Shown here in pieces: positions 43,027-51,975 of a stretch of 64,000 bases of DNA. The stretch covers positions 62,001 through 126,000 of the forward strand of contig NZ_JNIK01000011.1 of NCBI RefSeq assembly GCF_000701365.1. The letters are read 5' to 3'. A model generated the notes under the pieces. It saw nothing but the letters and a program-made list of their open reading frames with translations. It ran no database searches and was not told the origin of the DNA. The position numbers and the translations under genes are program-made. This DNA comes from Blastococcus sp. URHD0036 (GTDB lineage Bacteria; Actinomycetota; Actinomycetes; Mycobacteriales; Geodermatophilaceae). Positions within the stretch are counted from its first letter, which is position 1; each line of letters starts with the position of its first letter.

Positions 43027-44816
43027 TCGCCGCCCTCCAGGCGGGCCAGCTCCTCCTCGACGATCGACTCGTCGAGCTTGGTGAAGACCGGGGTCGGCGC
43101 GGCCAGCGGCAGCCCGGGCTGCAGCGGCCGCGAGGCCCACACCGCCTGGGCGCTGTCGTAGTCGCCGGTGATGACCGGGTAGGGCGAGCCGTCGTCGAGG
43201 TCGGTGACCTCGTCGATCCGCGGCGCCGGCGACCAGACACCGGTGCCGCCGAGCAGCTCGTGGATCTGCTGCGCCGAGTGCGGCAGGAACGGCGTGAGCA
43301 GCGCGTTGCAGTCGCTGATCGCCTGGAGCGCGGTGTACAGCACCGTGTCCCGGCGGGCCGGGTCCTCCTTGAGCTTCCACGGCGCCTGGTCGGAGAGGTA
43401 CTTGTTGGCCTCCGAGACCACCCGCATGGCCTCGCCGATCGCCGCCTTCTGCCGGTTGCGCGACAGCAGGTCCCCCACGCCGGCGAACGCGCCCGACGTG
43501 GTGGCCAGCAGCTCCCGGTCGGCGTCGGTCAGCTCGCCGGGCGTCGGCACGGCGCCCACGTTCTTGGCCGCCATCGACACCGAGCGGTTCACGAGGTTGC
43601 CCCAGCCGGCCACGAGCTCCTCGTTGTTGCGGCGGCGGAACTGCTCCCAGGTGAAGTCGGTGTCCTGGTTCTCCGGCCCCGCGACCGCGATGAAGTAGCG
43701 CAGCGCGTCGGCGTCGTAGCGGGCGAGGAAGTCGCGCACGTAGATGACGACGTTCCGGGAGGAGGAGAACTTGCGGCCCTCCATCGTCAGGAACTCGCTC
43801 GACACGACCTCCGTCGGCAGGTTGAGCCGGCCCAGCGAGCCGGGGCTGCCGCCCTTGTCGCCCTCGCCGTTGTAGCCGAGCAGCTGGGCCGGCCAGATCT
43901 CGGAGTGGAAGACGATGTTGTCCTTGCCCATGAAGTAGTAGGCGTCGGAGTCCGGCGCCTGCCACCACTGGCGCCAGGCCTCGGGGTCGCCGGACCGGCG
44001 GGCCCACTCGATGGACGCCGAGAGGTAGCCGACGACGGCGTCGAACCACACGTAGATCCGCTTGTCCGGCCGGTCCCGCCAGCCGTCGAGCGGAACGGGC
44101 ACGCCCCAGTCGATGTCGCGGGTGTAGCTGCGCGGCTTGAGGTCCTCCAGCAGGTTCACGCTGAAGTTCAGGACGTTGGAGCGCCAGTTCTTCCGGGTGC
44201 CCAGCCAGTCGCCCAGCGCCCGGGTGAACGCGGGCAGGTCGAGGAAGTAGTGCTCGCTCTCGACGAACTTCGGCGTCTCGCCGTTGATCTTGCTCACCGG
44301 GTTGATGAGGTCGGTCGGGTCGAGCTGGTTGCCGCAGTTGTCGCACTGGTCGCCGCGGGCGCCGTCGTAGCCGCAGATGGGGCAGGTGCCCTCGATGTAG
44401 CGGTCGGGCAGCGTGCGGCCGGTCGAGGGGCTGATCGCGCCCAGCGTCGTCTGCGGGAAGACGTACCCGTTCTTCAGCAGCCCCAGGAAGATCTCCTGGC
44501 TGACCGCGGCGTGGTTTGCCGTCGTCGTCCGCGTGAAGAGGTCGTAGCTGAGCCCGAGCGACTGCAGGTCGCCGGTGATGATGCGGTTGTTGCGGTCGGC
44601 GATCTCCCGGGGCGTGACGCCCTCGGCGTCGGCGGCGACCGTGATGGGTGTCCCGTGTTCGTCGGTTCCGCTGACCATCAGCACCCGGTCCCCCACCATC
44701 CGGTGGTAGCGGCTGAAGACGTCCGAGGGGACGCCGAAGCCGGAGACGTGGCCGATGTGCCGCGGGCCGTTGGCGTAGGGCCAGGCCACGGCGGTCAGGA
44801 TGTGACGATCACTCAC
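43023..44816 (-). CDS. metG: Methionyl-tRNA synthetase
   Basis: Charges tRNA-Met with methionine. 597 residues: HIGH at 20-23 (PRHIGHVSG), catalytic Rossmann fold, zinc knuckle with CPICGYDG and CDNCG, and anticodon-binding alpha-bundle. The KMSKS loop reads KFSSSRN, with Ser replacing the usual second Lys, a variant also known from other class Ia MetRS. No C-terminal tRNA-binding (Arc1p-like) domain is present. tatD is translationally coupled downstream. Confidence 0.95.
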   Translation of the reverse strand: MSDRHILTAVAWPYANGPRHIGHVSGFGVPSDVFSRYHRMVGDRVLMVSGTDEHGTPITVAADAEGVTPREIADRNNRIITGDLQSLGLSYDLFTRTTTANHAAVSQEIFLGLLKNGYVFPQTTLGAISPSTGRTLPDRYIEGTCPICGYDGARGDQCDNCGNQLDPTDLINPVSKINGETPKFVESEHYFLDLPAFTRALGDWLGTRKNWRSNVLNFSVNLLEDLKPRSYTRDIDWGVPVPLDGWRDRPDKRIYVWFDAVVGYLSASIEWARRSGDPEAWRQWWQAPDSDAYYFMGKDNIVFHSEIWPAQLLGYNGEGDKGGSPGSLGRLNLPTEVVSSEFLTMEGRKFSSSRNVVIYVRDFLARYDADALRYFIAVAGPENQDTDFTWEQFRRRNNEELVAGWGNLVNRSVSMAAKNVGAVPTPGELTDADRELLATTSGAFAGVGDLLSRNRQKAAIGEAMRVVSEANKYLSDQAPWKLKEDPARRDTVLYTALQAISDCNALLTPFLPHSAQQIHELLGGTGVWSPAPRIDEVTDLDDGSPYPVITGDYDSAQAVWASRPLQPGLPLAAPTPVFTKLDESIVEEELARLEGGE

Positions 44817-44850
44817 GGCACGAGAGTAGTGAGCCGCCGGGCGGCACCGC

Positions 44851-45462
44851 TCAGTGCTGGCTGGTGGAGACCGGCGACGGCGTGCCGGCGTCGTCGTCTA
44901 CCGGGTTCAGCAGGACCACCGAGAGCAGCGCGAGGCCGATGACGGTCAGCGTGGCGACGCGCACGGCCTGCTGGTCCTCGCTGAGCTGGGGGCGCGGGGC
45001 GCGCGGGCGCGGGCCGGCGTCCGACCAGGCGGTGGACGACGGCGCGGTGGCCAGCAGCAGCTTGCCGACCGGCACCGCGAGCGCGGCCAGGGCGAGCGCG
45101 GGCACCGGCAGGCCGGCCGCCGAGCCGAGGGCGGACGTGGCCAGGCCCAGCACGAGGACGACGGCCAGGACGGCCACCTCGGCGCAGGCGACGAGGGTCA
45201 GCAGCCGCGAGCCGGAGCCGTCGGCCAGCAGCAGGCCGCCGCCGGCGCCGAGCACCGCCCAGCCGGCGAGCACGAGCAGCCACAGCGCGGCCACGGCACC
45301 GGAGGGCCGGTCGGGCGACGAGAACAGCCCGTCCAGGCCGGTGAGGGCCGCGGCGACGACCGCCACCGCGTCGAGCAGCGAGATCCCGGCAGCGGCCAGC
45401 ACGGCGGCCGGCGGCAGCACACGGGCTGCGTCGGCTCGGACATGGGGGGTGGTGCTCGCCAC
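44851..45462 (-). CDS. Hypothetical membrane protein
   Basis: 203 residues with five hydrophobic segments (about 18-40, 58-78, 88-110, 114-138 and 168-186) and a Pro/Arg-rich loop before the last one. No recognised domain. The GTG start has GGGAG 7 nt upstream. It lies 34 nt upstream of metG on the same strand, so co-transcription is possible. Confidence 0.7.
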   Translation of the reverse strand: MASTTPHVRADAARVLPPAAVLAAAGISLLDAVAVVAAALTGLDGLFSSPDRPSGAVAALWLLVLAGWAVLGAGGGLLLADGSGSRLLTLVACAEVAVLAVVLVLGLATSALGSAAGLPVPALALAALAVPVGKLLLATAPSSTAWSDAGPRPRAPRPQLSEDQQAVRVATLTVIGLALLSVVLLNPVDDDAGTPSPVSTSQH

Positions 45463-45547
45463 GGGGGTGCTCCCTGGCCGGGGACGGTCGGTCTCCGGTC
45501 AGGTCGTCGCCTCCGCTGCCGCTCTGTACGGCGGCGGGCGGCGTCTC

Positions 45548-45559
45548 ACCCCATGGGGT
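45548..45559. repeat. Perfect 12-bp palindrome at the permease stop codon
   Basis: ACCCCATGGGGT; its last base is the first of the permease stop. Outer bases continue to pair after one mismatch. It could be a weak terminator or a protein site. Confidence 0.35.
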
Positions 45560-47115
45560 CAGCCACCGCTGGGCCGGCCGCGGGCCTCGCGATCGGCGGT
45601 GAGGCGCTCGGCGGCCGCCTCCCCCTCGGCCCCGCCCAGCCGGCTGTGCCGCCGTCCGTACGTGAAGTAGACGACGAACCCGAGCGCCATCCAGATGAGG
45701 AACCGGACCCAGGTCTCCACCGGCAGGTTCGCCATCAGGTAGAGGCAGGCGAGCACCGACACGATCGGCAGGAAGGGCACCAGCGGGACGCGGAACGCCC
45801 GCGGCAGGTCCGGCCGGGTGCGGCGCAGCACGACGACGGCGATGGAGACGAGCACGAAGGCGAACAGCGTGCCGATGTTCACCAGCTCCGACAGCGCGCT
45901 GATCGGCAGGAACCCGGCCAGCAGGGCCACGACGACGCCCGTGATGATCGTGATCTTGTACGGGGTGCCGTACCGCGGGTGGACGGCGCCCAGCGCGGGC
46001 GGGAGCAGGTGGTCGCGGCTCATCGCGAAGAGCACCCGGGACTGGCCCAGCATCAGGATCATCACCACCGACGTCAGCCCGGCCAGCGCGCCGACCGAGA
46101 TCAGGCTCGATGCCCACGAGAGGCCCACGCTGCTGAACGCGTCGGCGAGGGGCGCGGTCACCGACAGCTCGTCGTAGGGCTGCATGCCGACGACGACCAG
46201 CGACACCGCGACGTAGAGCAGCGTGCAGACCAGCAGCGAGCCGATGATCCCGCGCGGCAGGTCGCGCTTCGGGTTCTTCGTCTCCTCGGCAGCGGTGGCG
46301 ACGATGTCGAAGCCGATGAACGCGAAGAAGACGATCGACGCCCCAGCGATGACCCCGCCCCAGCCGAAGGTGCCCTGGGTGATCCCGAACAGCTGGATGA
46401 GCGGCTGCTTCCAGCCGCCCTCGCCCTCCGGCGTGGCCTCCGACGGCGGGACGAACGGGGTGTAGTTGTCGGCGGTGACGTAGAAGACGCCGAGCACGAT
46501 GATGAACAGGACGATGAGGACCTTGATCGCGACGATCACGTTCGTCACGACCGAGGAGAGCTTGATCCCCAGGACCAGCACGCCGGTCATGACCAGGGCG
46601 ATGACGATGGCCGGGATGTTGACCGTCGCGTCCTCCCCCGCGATCGTCGTCGACAACGGGATGCCCATGTCGCCCAGCAGCTGGTTCAGGTAGCCCGACC
46701 ACCCGACCGACACCGTGGCGGCACCGAGCGCCAGCTCGAGGACCAGGTCCCAGCCGATGATCCAGGCCAGCAGCTCGCCGAGGGTGGCGTAGCTGAACGT
46801 GTAGGCCGACCCGGCGACCGGCACGGTGGAGGCGAACTCGGCGTAGCAGACCGCCGCGAGGGCGCAGACGACGCCGGCGACGACGAACGAGATCGCCACC
46901 GCCGGGCCCGCCGTCGTCTTCGCCACCTCGCCGGTCAGCACGAAGATGCCGGTGCCGATGATCACCCCGACGCCGAAGACGGTGAGGTCCAGGGCCGAGA
47001 GGTTCTTCTTCAGCCGGTGTTCGGGTTCCTCCGTGTCGCGGATCGAGTCCTCGACGGACTTCACCCGCGCCGTGTTGCTGCGAGCCGTGCCCTTGCCGGT
47101 CTGGTTGACGGCCAC
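45559..47115 (-). CDS. APC-superfamily amino acid permease (cationic amino acid transporter type)
   Basis: 518 residues, about 12-14 hydrophobic segments. The N-terminus carries KSVEDSIRDTEEPEHRLKKN, typical of the CAT group, then the APC signature GVGVIIGTGIFVLTGEVA. EETKNPKRDLPRGIIG and GQSRVLFAMSRDHLLPP are further group motifs. It likely imports basic or other amino acids, with the substrate not resolved. GTG 47115 is preceded by GGGAGGGA. It is divergent from CorA. Confidence 0.9.
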   Translation of the reverse strand: MAVNQTGKGTARSNTARVKSVEDSIRDTEEPEHRLKKNLSALDLTVFGVGVIIGTGIFVLTGEVAKTTAGPAVAISFVVAGVVCALAAVCYAEFASTVPVAGSAYTFSYATLGELLAWIIGWDLVLELALGAATVSVGWSGYLNQLLGDMGIPLSTTIAGEDATVNIPAIVIALVMTGVLVLGIKLSSVVTNVIVAIKVLIVLFIIVLGVFYVTADNYTPFVPPSEATPEGEGGWKQPLIQLFGITQGTFGWGGVIAGASIVFFAFIGFDIVATAAEETKNPKRDLPRGIIGSLLVCTLLYVAVSLVVVGMQPYDELSVTAPLADAFSSVGLSWASSLISVGALAGLTSVVMILMLGQSRVLFAMSRDHLLPPALGAVHPRYGTPYKITIITGVVVALLAGFLPISALSELVNIGTLFAFVLVSIAVVVLRRTRPDLPRAFRVPLVPFLPIVSVLACLYLMANLPVETWVRFLIWMALGFVVYFTYGRRHSRLGGAEGEAAAERLTADREARGRPSGG

Positions 47116-47237
47116 GTGACGTCCCTCCCGACGGCCGGCGACGACCCGCCGGAACGCTGCCCGTCACCGTGGCACGGGTTGCCGCGGTCCGCATGCCTAC
47201 GCTGGCGATCCCTGACCGGCGAGCGTGGAGGCGTGCC

Positions 47238-48371
47238 GTGACCGCGACCGACCCGTCCCGCGAAGCGACCCCCGAGGGGCCGTCGTCCGCCGTCGGTCCC
47301 CGGGAGCGTCCGCGGTTGCCGAGCAACCGCCCGCGGCCGGCCGGCGCGCCGCAGAAGACCACGAGCCGGCCGCCCGGACAGGACGCCGTCGTCGACTGCG
47401 CCGTCTACGTCGACGGCCGCCGGCAGCCACCGGTACCGCACGGCGAGGCGCTGTCCACCGCGGTCGCCGAGGGCGGGTTCGTCTGGCTGGGGCTGTACGA
47501 GCCGACCGAGGCCGAGCTGACCTCGATCGCCGAGCGCTACGGCCTGCACCCGCTCGCCGTGGAGGACGCCGTCTACGCCCACCAGCGGCCGAAGCTGGAG
47601 CACTACGACGACGACCTGTTCATGGTGCTCAAGACCGCGACCTACGTGGAGCACGACCGGCTGACGGCGACCAGCGACATCGTCGACACCGGCGAGGTCA
47701 TGGTCTTCCTCGGCGCCCACTACGTGATCACCGTGCGGCACGGCCGGCACGGCGACCTCAGCGATCTGCGCCACCGGCTGGAGGACCAGCCGGACCTGCT
47801 CTGCCTGGGCCCCGCCGCCGTGCTCTACGCGGTCGCCGACCTCGTCGTGGACACCTTCGTCGAGGTGGCCGAGGCGGTGCAGGACGACGTCGACGAGCTC
47901 GAGGCCTCGGTGTTCAGCCCCGAGCGCACCGACGACATCGGCCGGCTGTACCAGCTGAAGCGGGAGCTCATGGCGCTGCGCCGGGCGGTCGCGCCGCTCG
48001 AGGTGCCGCTGCAGAAGCTGTCGGAGCGGCAGATCGACGTCGTCCCCGAGGCGATGCGCTCCTACTTCCGCGACGTGCTGGACCACGCGCTCCGGGTCCG
48101 CGACGCGGTCGGCGGCCTGGACGAGCTGCTCTCGTCGATCCTGCAGGCGTCGCTGGCCCGGACGCAGATGACCGACAACGAGGACATGCGCAAGATCTCG
48201 GCGTGGGCGGGCATCATCGCCGTCCCCACCGCGATCGCCGGGATCTACGGGATGAACTTCCGCTTCATGCCCGAGCTGGACTGGCGGTACGGCTACCCGC
48301 TCGTGCTGCTGGTGATCGCCGTGGCCTGCGCCCTGCTCCACCGCGGCTTCAAGCGCAACGGCTGGCTCTAG
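47238..48371 (+). CDS. corA: CorA-type magnesium/cobalt transporter
   Basis: 377 residues. The N-terminal 55 residues are Pro/Arg-rich and poorly conserved. The cytoplasmic funnel (RPKLEHYDDDLFMVLKTATY, TGEVMVFLGAHYVITVRHG) leads to a long helix and two C-terminal membrane helices. TM1 ends in the selectivity motif YGMNF (GMN at about 338-340), followed by PELDWRYGYP. GTG 47238 has GGAGG 7 nt upstream; the frame is open further up but overlaps the divergent promoter. It forms a pentameric Mg2+ channel. Confidence 0.94.
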   Translation: MTATDPSREATPEGPSSAVGPRERPRLPSNRPRPAGAPQKTTSRPPGQDAVVDCAVYVDGRRQPPVPHGEALSTAVAEGGFVWLGLYEPTEAELTSIAERYGLHPLAVEDAVYAHQRPKLEHYDDDLFMVLKTATYVEHDRLTATSDIVDTGEVMVFLGAHYVITVRHGRHGDLSDLRHRLEDQPDLLCLGPAAVLYAVADLVVDTFVEVAEAVQDDVDELEASVFSPERTDDIGRLYQLKRELMALRRAVAPLEVPLQKLSERQIDVVPEAMRSYFRDVLDHALRVRDAVGGLDELLSSILQASLARTQMTDNEDMRKISAWAGIIAVPTAIAGIYGMNFRFMPELDWRYGYPLVLLVIAVACALLHRGFKRNGWL

Positions 48372-48414
48372 TCCGACCCGCTTGGCCCGCCGCTGTGCAG
48401 CTCCCGCCTGCGCC

Positions 48415-48479
48415 CGAGGCATAGGAAGCTCTCCCCACGTCGCCGCCCCCCGAACGGGCGGATTGCTTCCTATGCCTCG
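48415..48479. repeat. Long palindromic element, left copy
   Basis: A perfect 15-bp inverted repeat with arms CGAGGCATAGGAAGC (48415-48429) and its complement (48465-48479). An inner GC stem CCGCCC/GGGCGG lies in the loop. The arm sequence recurs at 49500. Confidence 0.85.
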
Positions 48480-48568
48480 ACCACTCCGAGCCATCCACAC
48501 GCCGATCGGCTCTCCACAGGTCGACGACGACCCCCTCGGACAGGTGCCGTCCCCGACACGCTGCCCCG

Positions 48569-49492
48569 GTGCAGTGGCGTGAGGTCATCGACGAGGTCCT
48601 GAGACAGACGGGCGGGCTGGCAACCCGACGTGAGCTCCTGGCACGCGTTCCGGAGACCGTCCTCGACGGCTACGTCGGTCGACGAACCGTCGTCCGGGTC
48701 TTCCCACACGTGTACCGCCTCGCGAGTGCCCCCGTGACCGACGAGCTCCTCCTCCGTGCCGCCCTCCGTCACACCGGACCGGTCGCGGCGTTGAGCCACA
48801 CGACGGCTTTGGCGGTGTGGGGCTTGATGCCCCTCGGGCGTCCCTTGCATCTGACGGTCGACCAGTCCGTGCGACGGGCAGGCTCCGTGGACCTCGTCGT
48901 CCATCGCCGTCTTCGCTTCCACCCCGAGGCACCGCAGTGCGTCGTGCGGAGAGGGCTGACGATCACCGTCCTCCCCCGCACCCTCGTCGATGCGTGGCCT
49001 CTGCTGCCCGCGGCCGAGCGCCGCCCTCTACTCCTCGACGCGGCTCGTCGAGGCCTCGTCAACCCCGAACACGTCCGGCAGGCACTCGCGGAGCGACCCA
49101 ACGTCGGAGGTCATCGAACTCTTGCCCAGGCCATCGACCTCGTCGAGGACGGCTGCCAGAGCGAGCTGGAGGCCCATGGCGTTCTGAACGTCTTCCGTCA
49201 CCGGTCGCTCCCGCGGAGCGTCGGGCAGTACCGGATCGTCCTCCCTCAAGGGCCTGTCCGCCTCGACCGGACCTGGCCGGAGGTCAAGCTGGTCGTCGAG
49301 TTGGACGGCGCCAGGCACCACACGTCCCCCGAGGACCGCCGCCGCGACCTGGCGCGGGACACAGCGCTCGCCGCCCTCGGCTGGGTCGTTCTCCGATTCA
49401 CCTACGCGGACGTGCTTCGTGACCCCGACCTGGTACGCCGGCGGGTACTCGATGTCTACGCCACGCGCGCCGCGCAGCTCCGCGTCGGCTGA
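48569..49492 (+). CDS. AbiEi-like N-terminal plus DUF559 endonuclease-like protein
   Basis: 307 residues. The N-terminal winged-helix region (IDEVLRQTGGLATRRELLAR ... VVRVFPHVYRLA) and the central AALSHTTALAVWGL/LHLTVDQSVRRAGSVDLVVHRR part resemble the AbiEi antitoxin-like family. The C-terminal part has a Vsr/PD-(D/E)xK look: a Glu in CQSELEAHGVL, VRLDRTWPEVKLVVELDGARHHTSP, then LGWVVLRFTYADVL. Such proteins are abundant in actinobacteria and labelled type IV TA/AbiEi; their function is not settled. The GTG at 48569 is the first start. It is framed on both sides by matching palindromes, which suggests a mobile or defence-type cargo gene. Confidence 0.75.
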   Translation: MQWREVIDEVLRQTGGLATRRELLARVPETVLDGYVGRRTVVRVFPHVYRLASAPVTDELLLRAALRHTGPVAALSHTTALAVWGLMPLGRPLHLTVDQSVRRAGSVDLVVHRRLRFHPEAPQCVVRRGLTITVLPRTLVDAWPLLPAAERRPLLLDAARRGLVNPEHVRQALAERPNVGGHRTLAQAIDLVEDGCQSELEAHGVLNVFRHRSLPRSVGQYRIVLPQGPVRLDRTWPEVKLVVELDGARHHTSPEDRRRDLARDTALAALGWVVLRFTYADVLRDPDLVRRRVLDVYATRAAQLRVG

Positions 49493-49499
49493 GCGCCTG

Positions 49500-49560
49500 G
49501 GGCATAGGAAGCAATCCCTACGTCTGCGGACTCAGGACGTGGGGATTGCTTCCTATGCCT
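49500..49560. repeat. Long palindromic element, right copy
   Basis: GGCATAGGAAGCAATCCC (49501-49518) pairs perfectly with 49542-49559, and pairing continues to a stem of about 24 bp. The first 12 nt and the last 20 nt are shared with the left copy. The rsmI stop codon (49553-49555) lies inside the right arm. Confidence 0.85.
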
Positions 49561-50407
49561 CGACGGGCGACCCGCCCTTCGCGGCGACGACGGCGTCGTA
49601 GACCGTGCGGCGCGGGAGACCGGTGCGGACGACGACGGCGCGGATCGCGTCCTTGCGGGTGGCGCCCGCCGCCTCCTCCGCGGCCACCTCGGCGGCGAGC
49701 TCGGCCGCGCTCAGCTCCACCGCCACCTCCGGCGCCCCGGCCACGACGAGGGTGATCTCCCCGCGCACCCCCTCGGCCGCCCACTCCACGAGCTCGGCCA
49801 GCGGACCGCGCCGGATCTCCTCGTAGGTCTTGGTCAGCTCCCGGCAGACGGCGGCCTCGCGCCCGGCCCCGAAGGCCCCCGCCGCGTCGGCGAGCGCGTC
49901 GGCCAGCCGGTGCGGGGACTCGAAGAACACCATCGTCCGCCGCTCCCCGGCGAGGGAGGCCAGCAGCGACCGCCGCTCGCCGCCCTTGCGCGGGAGGAAG
50001 CCCTCGAAGCAGAACCGGTCGACCGGCAGGCCGCTGACCGCCAGCGCCGTCGTCACCGCCGACGGGCCGGGCACCGAGGTCACCGGGATGCCGGCCTCGA
50101 TCGCGGCGCGGACCAGCGTGTAGCCGGGGTCGGAGACCGACGGCATGCCGGCGTCGGTGAGCAGCAGCACGGTGGCGCCGCCGGAGAGCGCCTCCAGCAG
50201 CCCGGGCAGCCGGGAGAGCTCGACCGACTCGTGGAACGTGACGATGCGGCCGGTGAACGTGACGCCCAGGTCGGCGGCCAGCCGGTGCAGCCGCCGGGTG
50301 TCCTCGACGGCGAGGACGTCGGCCGACGCCATGGCCTCGCGCAGCCGCGGACCGACGTCGCCGGGCTGCCCGAGAGGCGCCCCACCGAGCACCAGCCGTC
50401 CCGTCAC
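49553..50407 (-). CDS. rsmI: 16S rRNA (cytidine-1402 2'-O) methyltransferase RsmI
   Basis: RsmI methylates C1402 in the decoding centre. 284 residues of the tetrapyrrole-methylase fold: LVLGGAPLGQPGDVGPRLREAM at the start, VLAVEDTRRL, GATVLLLTDAGMPSVSDPG, SVPGPSAVTTALAVSGLP and VFFESPHRL. GTG 50407 gives the standard N-terminus; the frame upstream is a shadow of the mannosyltransferase. Its 3' end is embedded in the right palindrome. It is divergent from pmt with only 38 nt between. Confidence 0.94.
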   Translation of the reverse strand: MTGRLVLGGAPLGQPGDVGPRLREAMASADVLAVEDTRRLHRLAADLGVTFTGRIVTFHESVELSRLPGLLEALSGGATVLLLTDAGMPSVSDPGYTLVRAAIEAGIPVTSVPGPSAVTTALAVSGLPVDRFCFEGFLPRKGGERRSLLASLAGERRTMVFFESPHRLADALADAAGAFGAGREAAVCRELTKTYEEIRRGPLAELVEWAAEGVRGEITLVVAGAPEVAVELSAAELAAEVAAEEAAGATRKDAIRAVVVRTGLPRRTVYDAVVAAKGGSPVEA

Positions 50408-50445
50408 GGCGTCGAGCCTGTCACGGCCGGCCCGCCACCTACCCT

Positions 50446-51966
50446 GTGGCCATGGCGGTGCTGGCTCCCGAACGCGCGGAGCAGGAGCCACCGGTCCGGC
50501 CACCCCGGCGGCGGCTGCCGGCACGTCGACTCGACCGGACCCCGCCGCTGCCCGATGACAACCGGCTGGCCTGGGCGCTGACCGCCGTGCTGGGCGTCGT
50601 CACGCTGGCCAGCCGGCTCTGGGACATCAGCTATCCGCGCGACCTGCTCTTCGACGAGGCCTACTACCCGCCCGAGGCCCAGGAGCTGCTCACCTGGGGC
50701 CACGAGTACAACCGCGGCTACACGTTCATCGTCCACCCGCCGCTGGGCAAGTGGCTCATCGCGCTGGGCATCAAGGTCTTCGGCGACGACTCCTTCGGCT
50801 GGCGGTTCCCCTCGGCGGTGGCCGGCACGATCGCCGTCGTCGTCCTCGTCCGCCTGACCCGGCGGCTCACCGGCTCGACCCTCCTCGGCCTGCTCGCCGG
50901 GCTGCTGATGTCCCTCGACGGCTTCGCGTTCAGCCTCAGCCGGATCGGCCTGCTCGATGTCTTCCTGCAGGTCTTCGTGGTCTCCGCGGTGGCCTGCCTG
51001 GTGGTCGATCGCGACCGCGTCCGACAGCGGGTGCGCGCCCTCGGCGAGGTGCCCCGCACCGGGTTCCGGCTCGGCCCCCGCGGCTGGCGGATCGCGGCGG
51101 GCTTCCTCTTCGGCTGCGCCTGCGCGGTCAAGTGGAGCGGGGTCTACTTCCTCGCCGCCGGCGTCGTCCTGTCGCTGTTCTGGGACCGCGCCGCGTGGCG
51201 GGGGGCGGGCGTGCCCCGGCCCACGCTGGTCGCGCTGCGCCGCGGACTGCCCGGGGCGGCCTGGGCGCTGGGTGCCGTCCCGGTGCTGACCTACGTCGCC
51301 AGCTTCACCGGCTGGTTCCTCGGCGAGACCTCGCAGGGCAAGGCGTGGGCCCAGCAGAACCCGGACACCGCCTGGCCCTGGATCCCCGACGCGCTGCGTT
51401 CGCTGTGGCACCAGCACGCGGAGTGGCTGGAGTTCCACAACGGGCTGTCGTCCCCGCACCCGTGGGAGTCCGGGCCGTGGACCTGGCTGGTGAACGGCCG
51501 CCCGATCCTGCTGTGGAACCCGCAGGGGCTGACCGACTCCGCGGGCGACCAGGTGGTCCGCTACATCCTCATGGTCGGGACGCCGACGCTGTGGTTCGCC
51601 TTCGCGCCGGCGCTGCTGTGGCTGGGCTGGCGGATCGTCGCGCGCCGGGACCCGGCCGCGATCCTCGTCGCGGTCATGGTGGCGGCCGGCTGGGGCACCT
51701 GGTTCCTCAACCCCGAGCGGACGATGTTCGCCTTCTACACCGCCCCCGTGCTGCCGTTCTTCGTGCTGGCCGTCGTCCTGGCACTCCAGGACGTGATCGG
51801 CCCCCCGGAGGCGCCGCGGATCCGCCGGCAGATCGGGCTGGGGGCGGTGTGCCTCTACGTGGGGGTCGTCGCGGCGACGTTCGTCTTCTTCTACCCGGTG
51901 CTCACCGGGCAACCGCTGTCGCACGCCGAGTGGCTGGCCCGGATGTGGTTCCCCTCCTGGTTCTGA
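50446..51966 (+). CDS. pmt: Dolichyl/polyprenyl-phosphate-mannose protein mannosyltransferase
   Basis: GT39 membrane enzyme that O-mannosylates secreted proteins. 506 residues, about 11 membrane helices. The first extracytoplasmic loop has LLFDEAYYPPEAQELL with the catalytic Asp-Glu (about 70-71). HPPLGKWLIALGI, FGWRFPSAVAGT and MSLDGFAFSLSRIGLLDVFL are PMT motifs, and the C-terminal PMT_4TMC region follows. The start is GTG 50446 or ATG 50452. A TACCCT -10-like hexamer at 50440-50445 directly before it suggests leaderless transcription. The pairing with rsmI is conserved in actinobacteria. Confidence 0.93.
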   Translation: MAMAVLAPERAEQEPPVRPPRRRLPARRLDRTPPLPDDNRLAWALTAVLGVVTLASRLWDISYPRDLLFDEAYYPPEAQELLTWGHEYNRGYTFIVHPPLGKWLIALGIKVFGDDSFGWRFPSAVAGTIAVVVLVRLTRRLTGSTLLGLLAGLLMSLDGFAFSLSRIGLLDVFLQVFVVSAVACLVVDRDRVRQRVRALGEVPRTGFRLGPRGWRIAAGFLFGCACAVKWSGVYFLAAGVVLSLFWDRAAWRGAGVPRPTLVALRRGLPGAAWALGAVPVLTYVASFTGWFLGETSQGKAWAQQNPDTAWPWIPDALRSLWHQHAEWLEFHNGLSSPHPWESGPWTWLVNGRPILLWNPQGLTDSAGDQVVRYILMVGTPTLWFAFAPALLWLGWRIVARRDPAAILVAVMVAAGWGTWFLNPERTMFAFYTAPVLPFFVLAVVLALQDVIGPPEAPRIRRQIGLGAVCLYVGVVAATFVFFYPVLTGQPLSHAEWLARMWFPSWF

Positions 51967-51975
51967 GGGCGAGGG

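Noticed and set aside
48415-49560. Insertion sequence with terminal inverted repeats
   Set aside because: The gene between is not a transposase, each end is itself a complete hairpin, and no target-site duplication is apparent.
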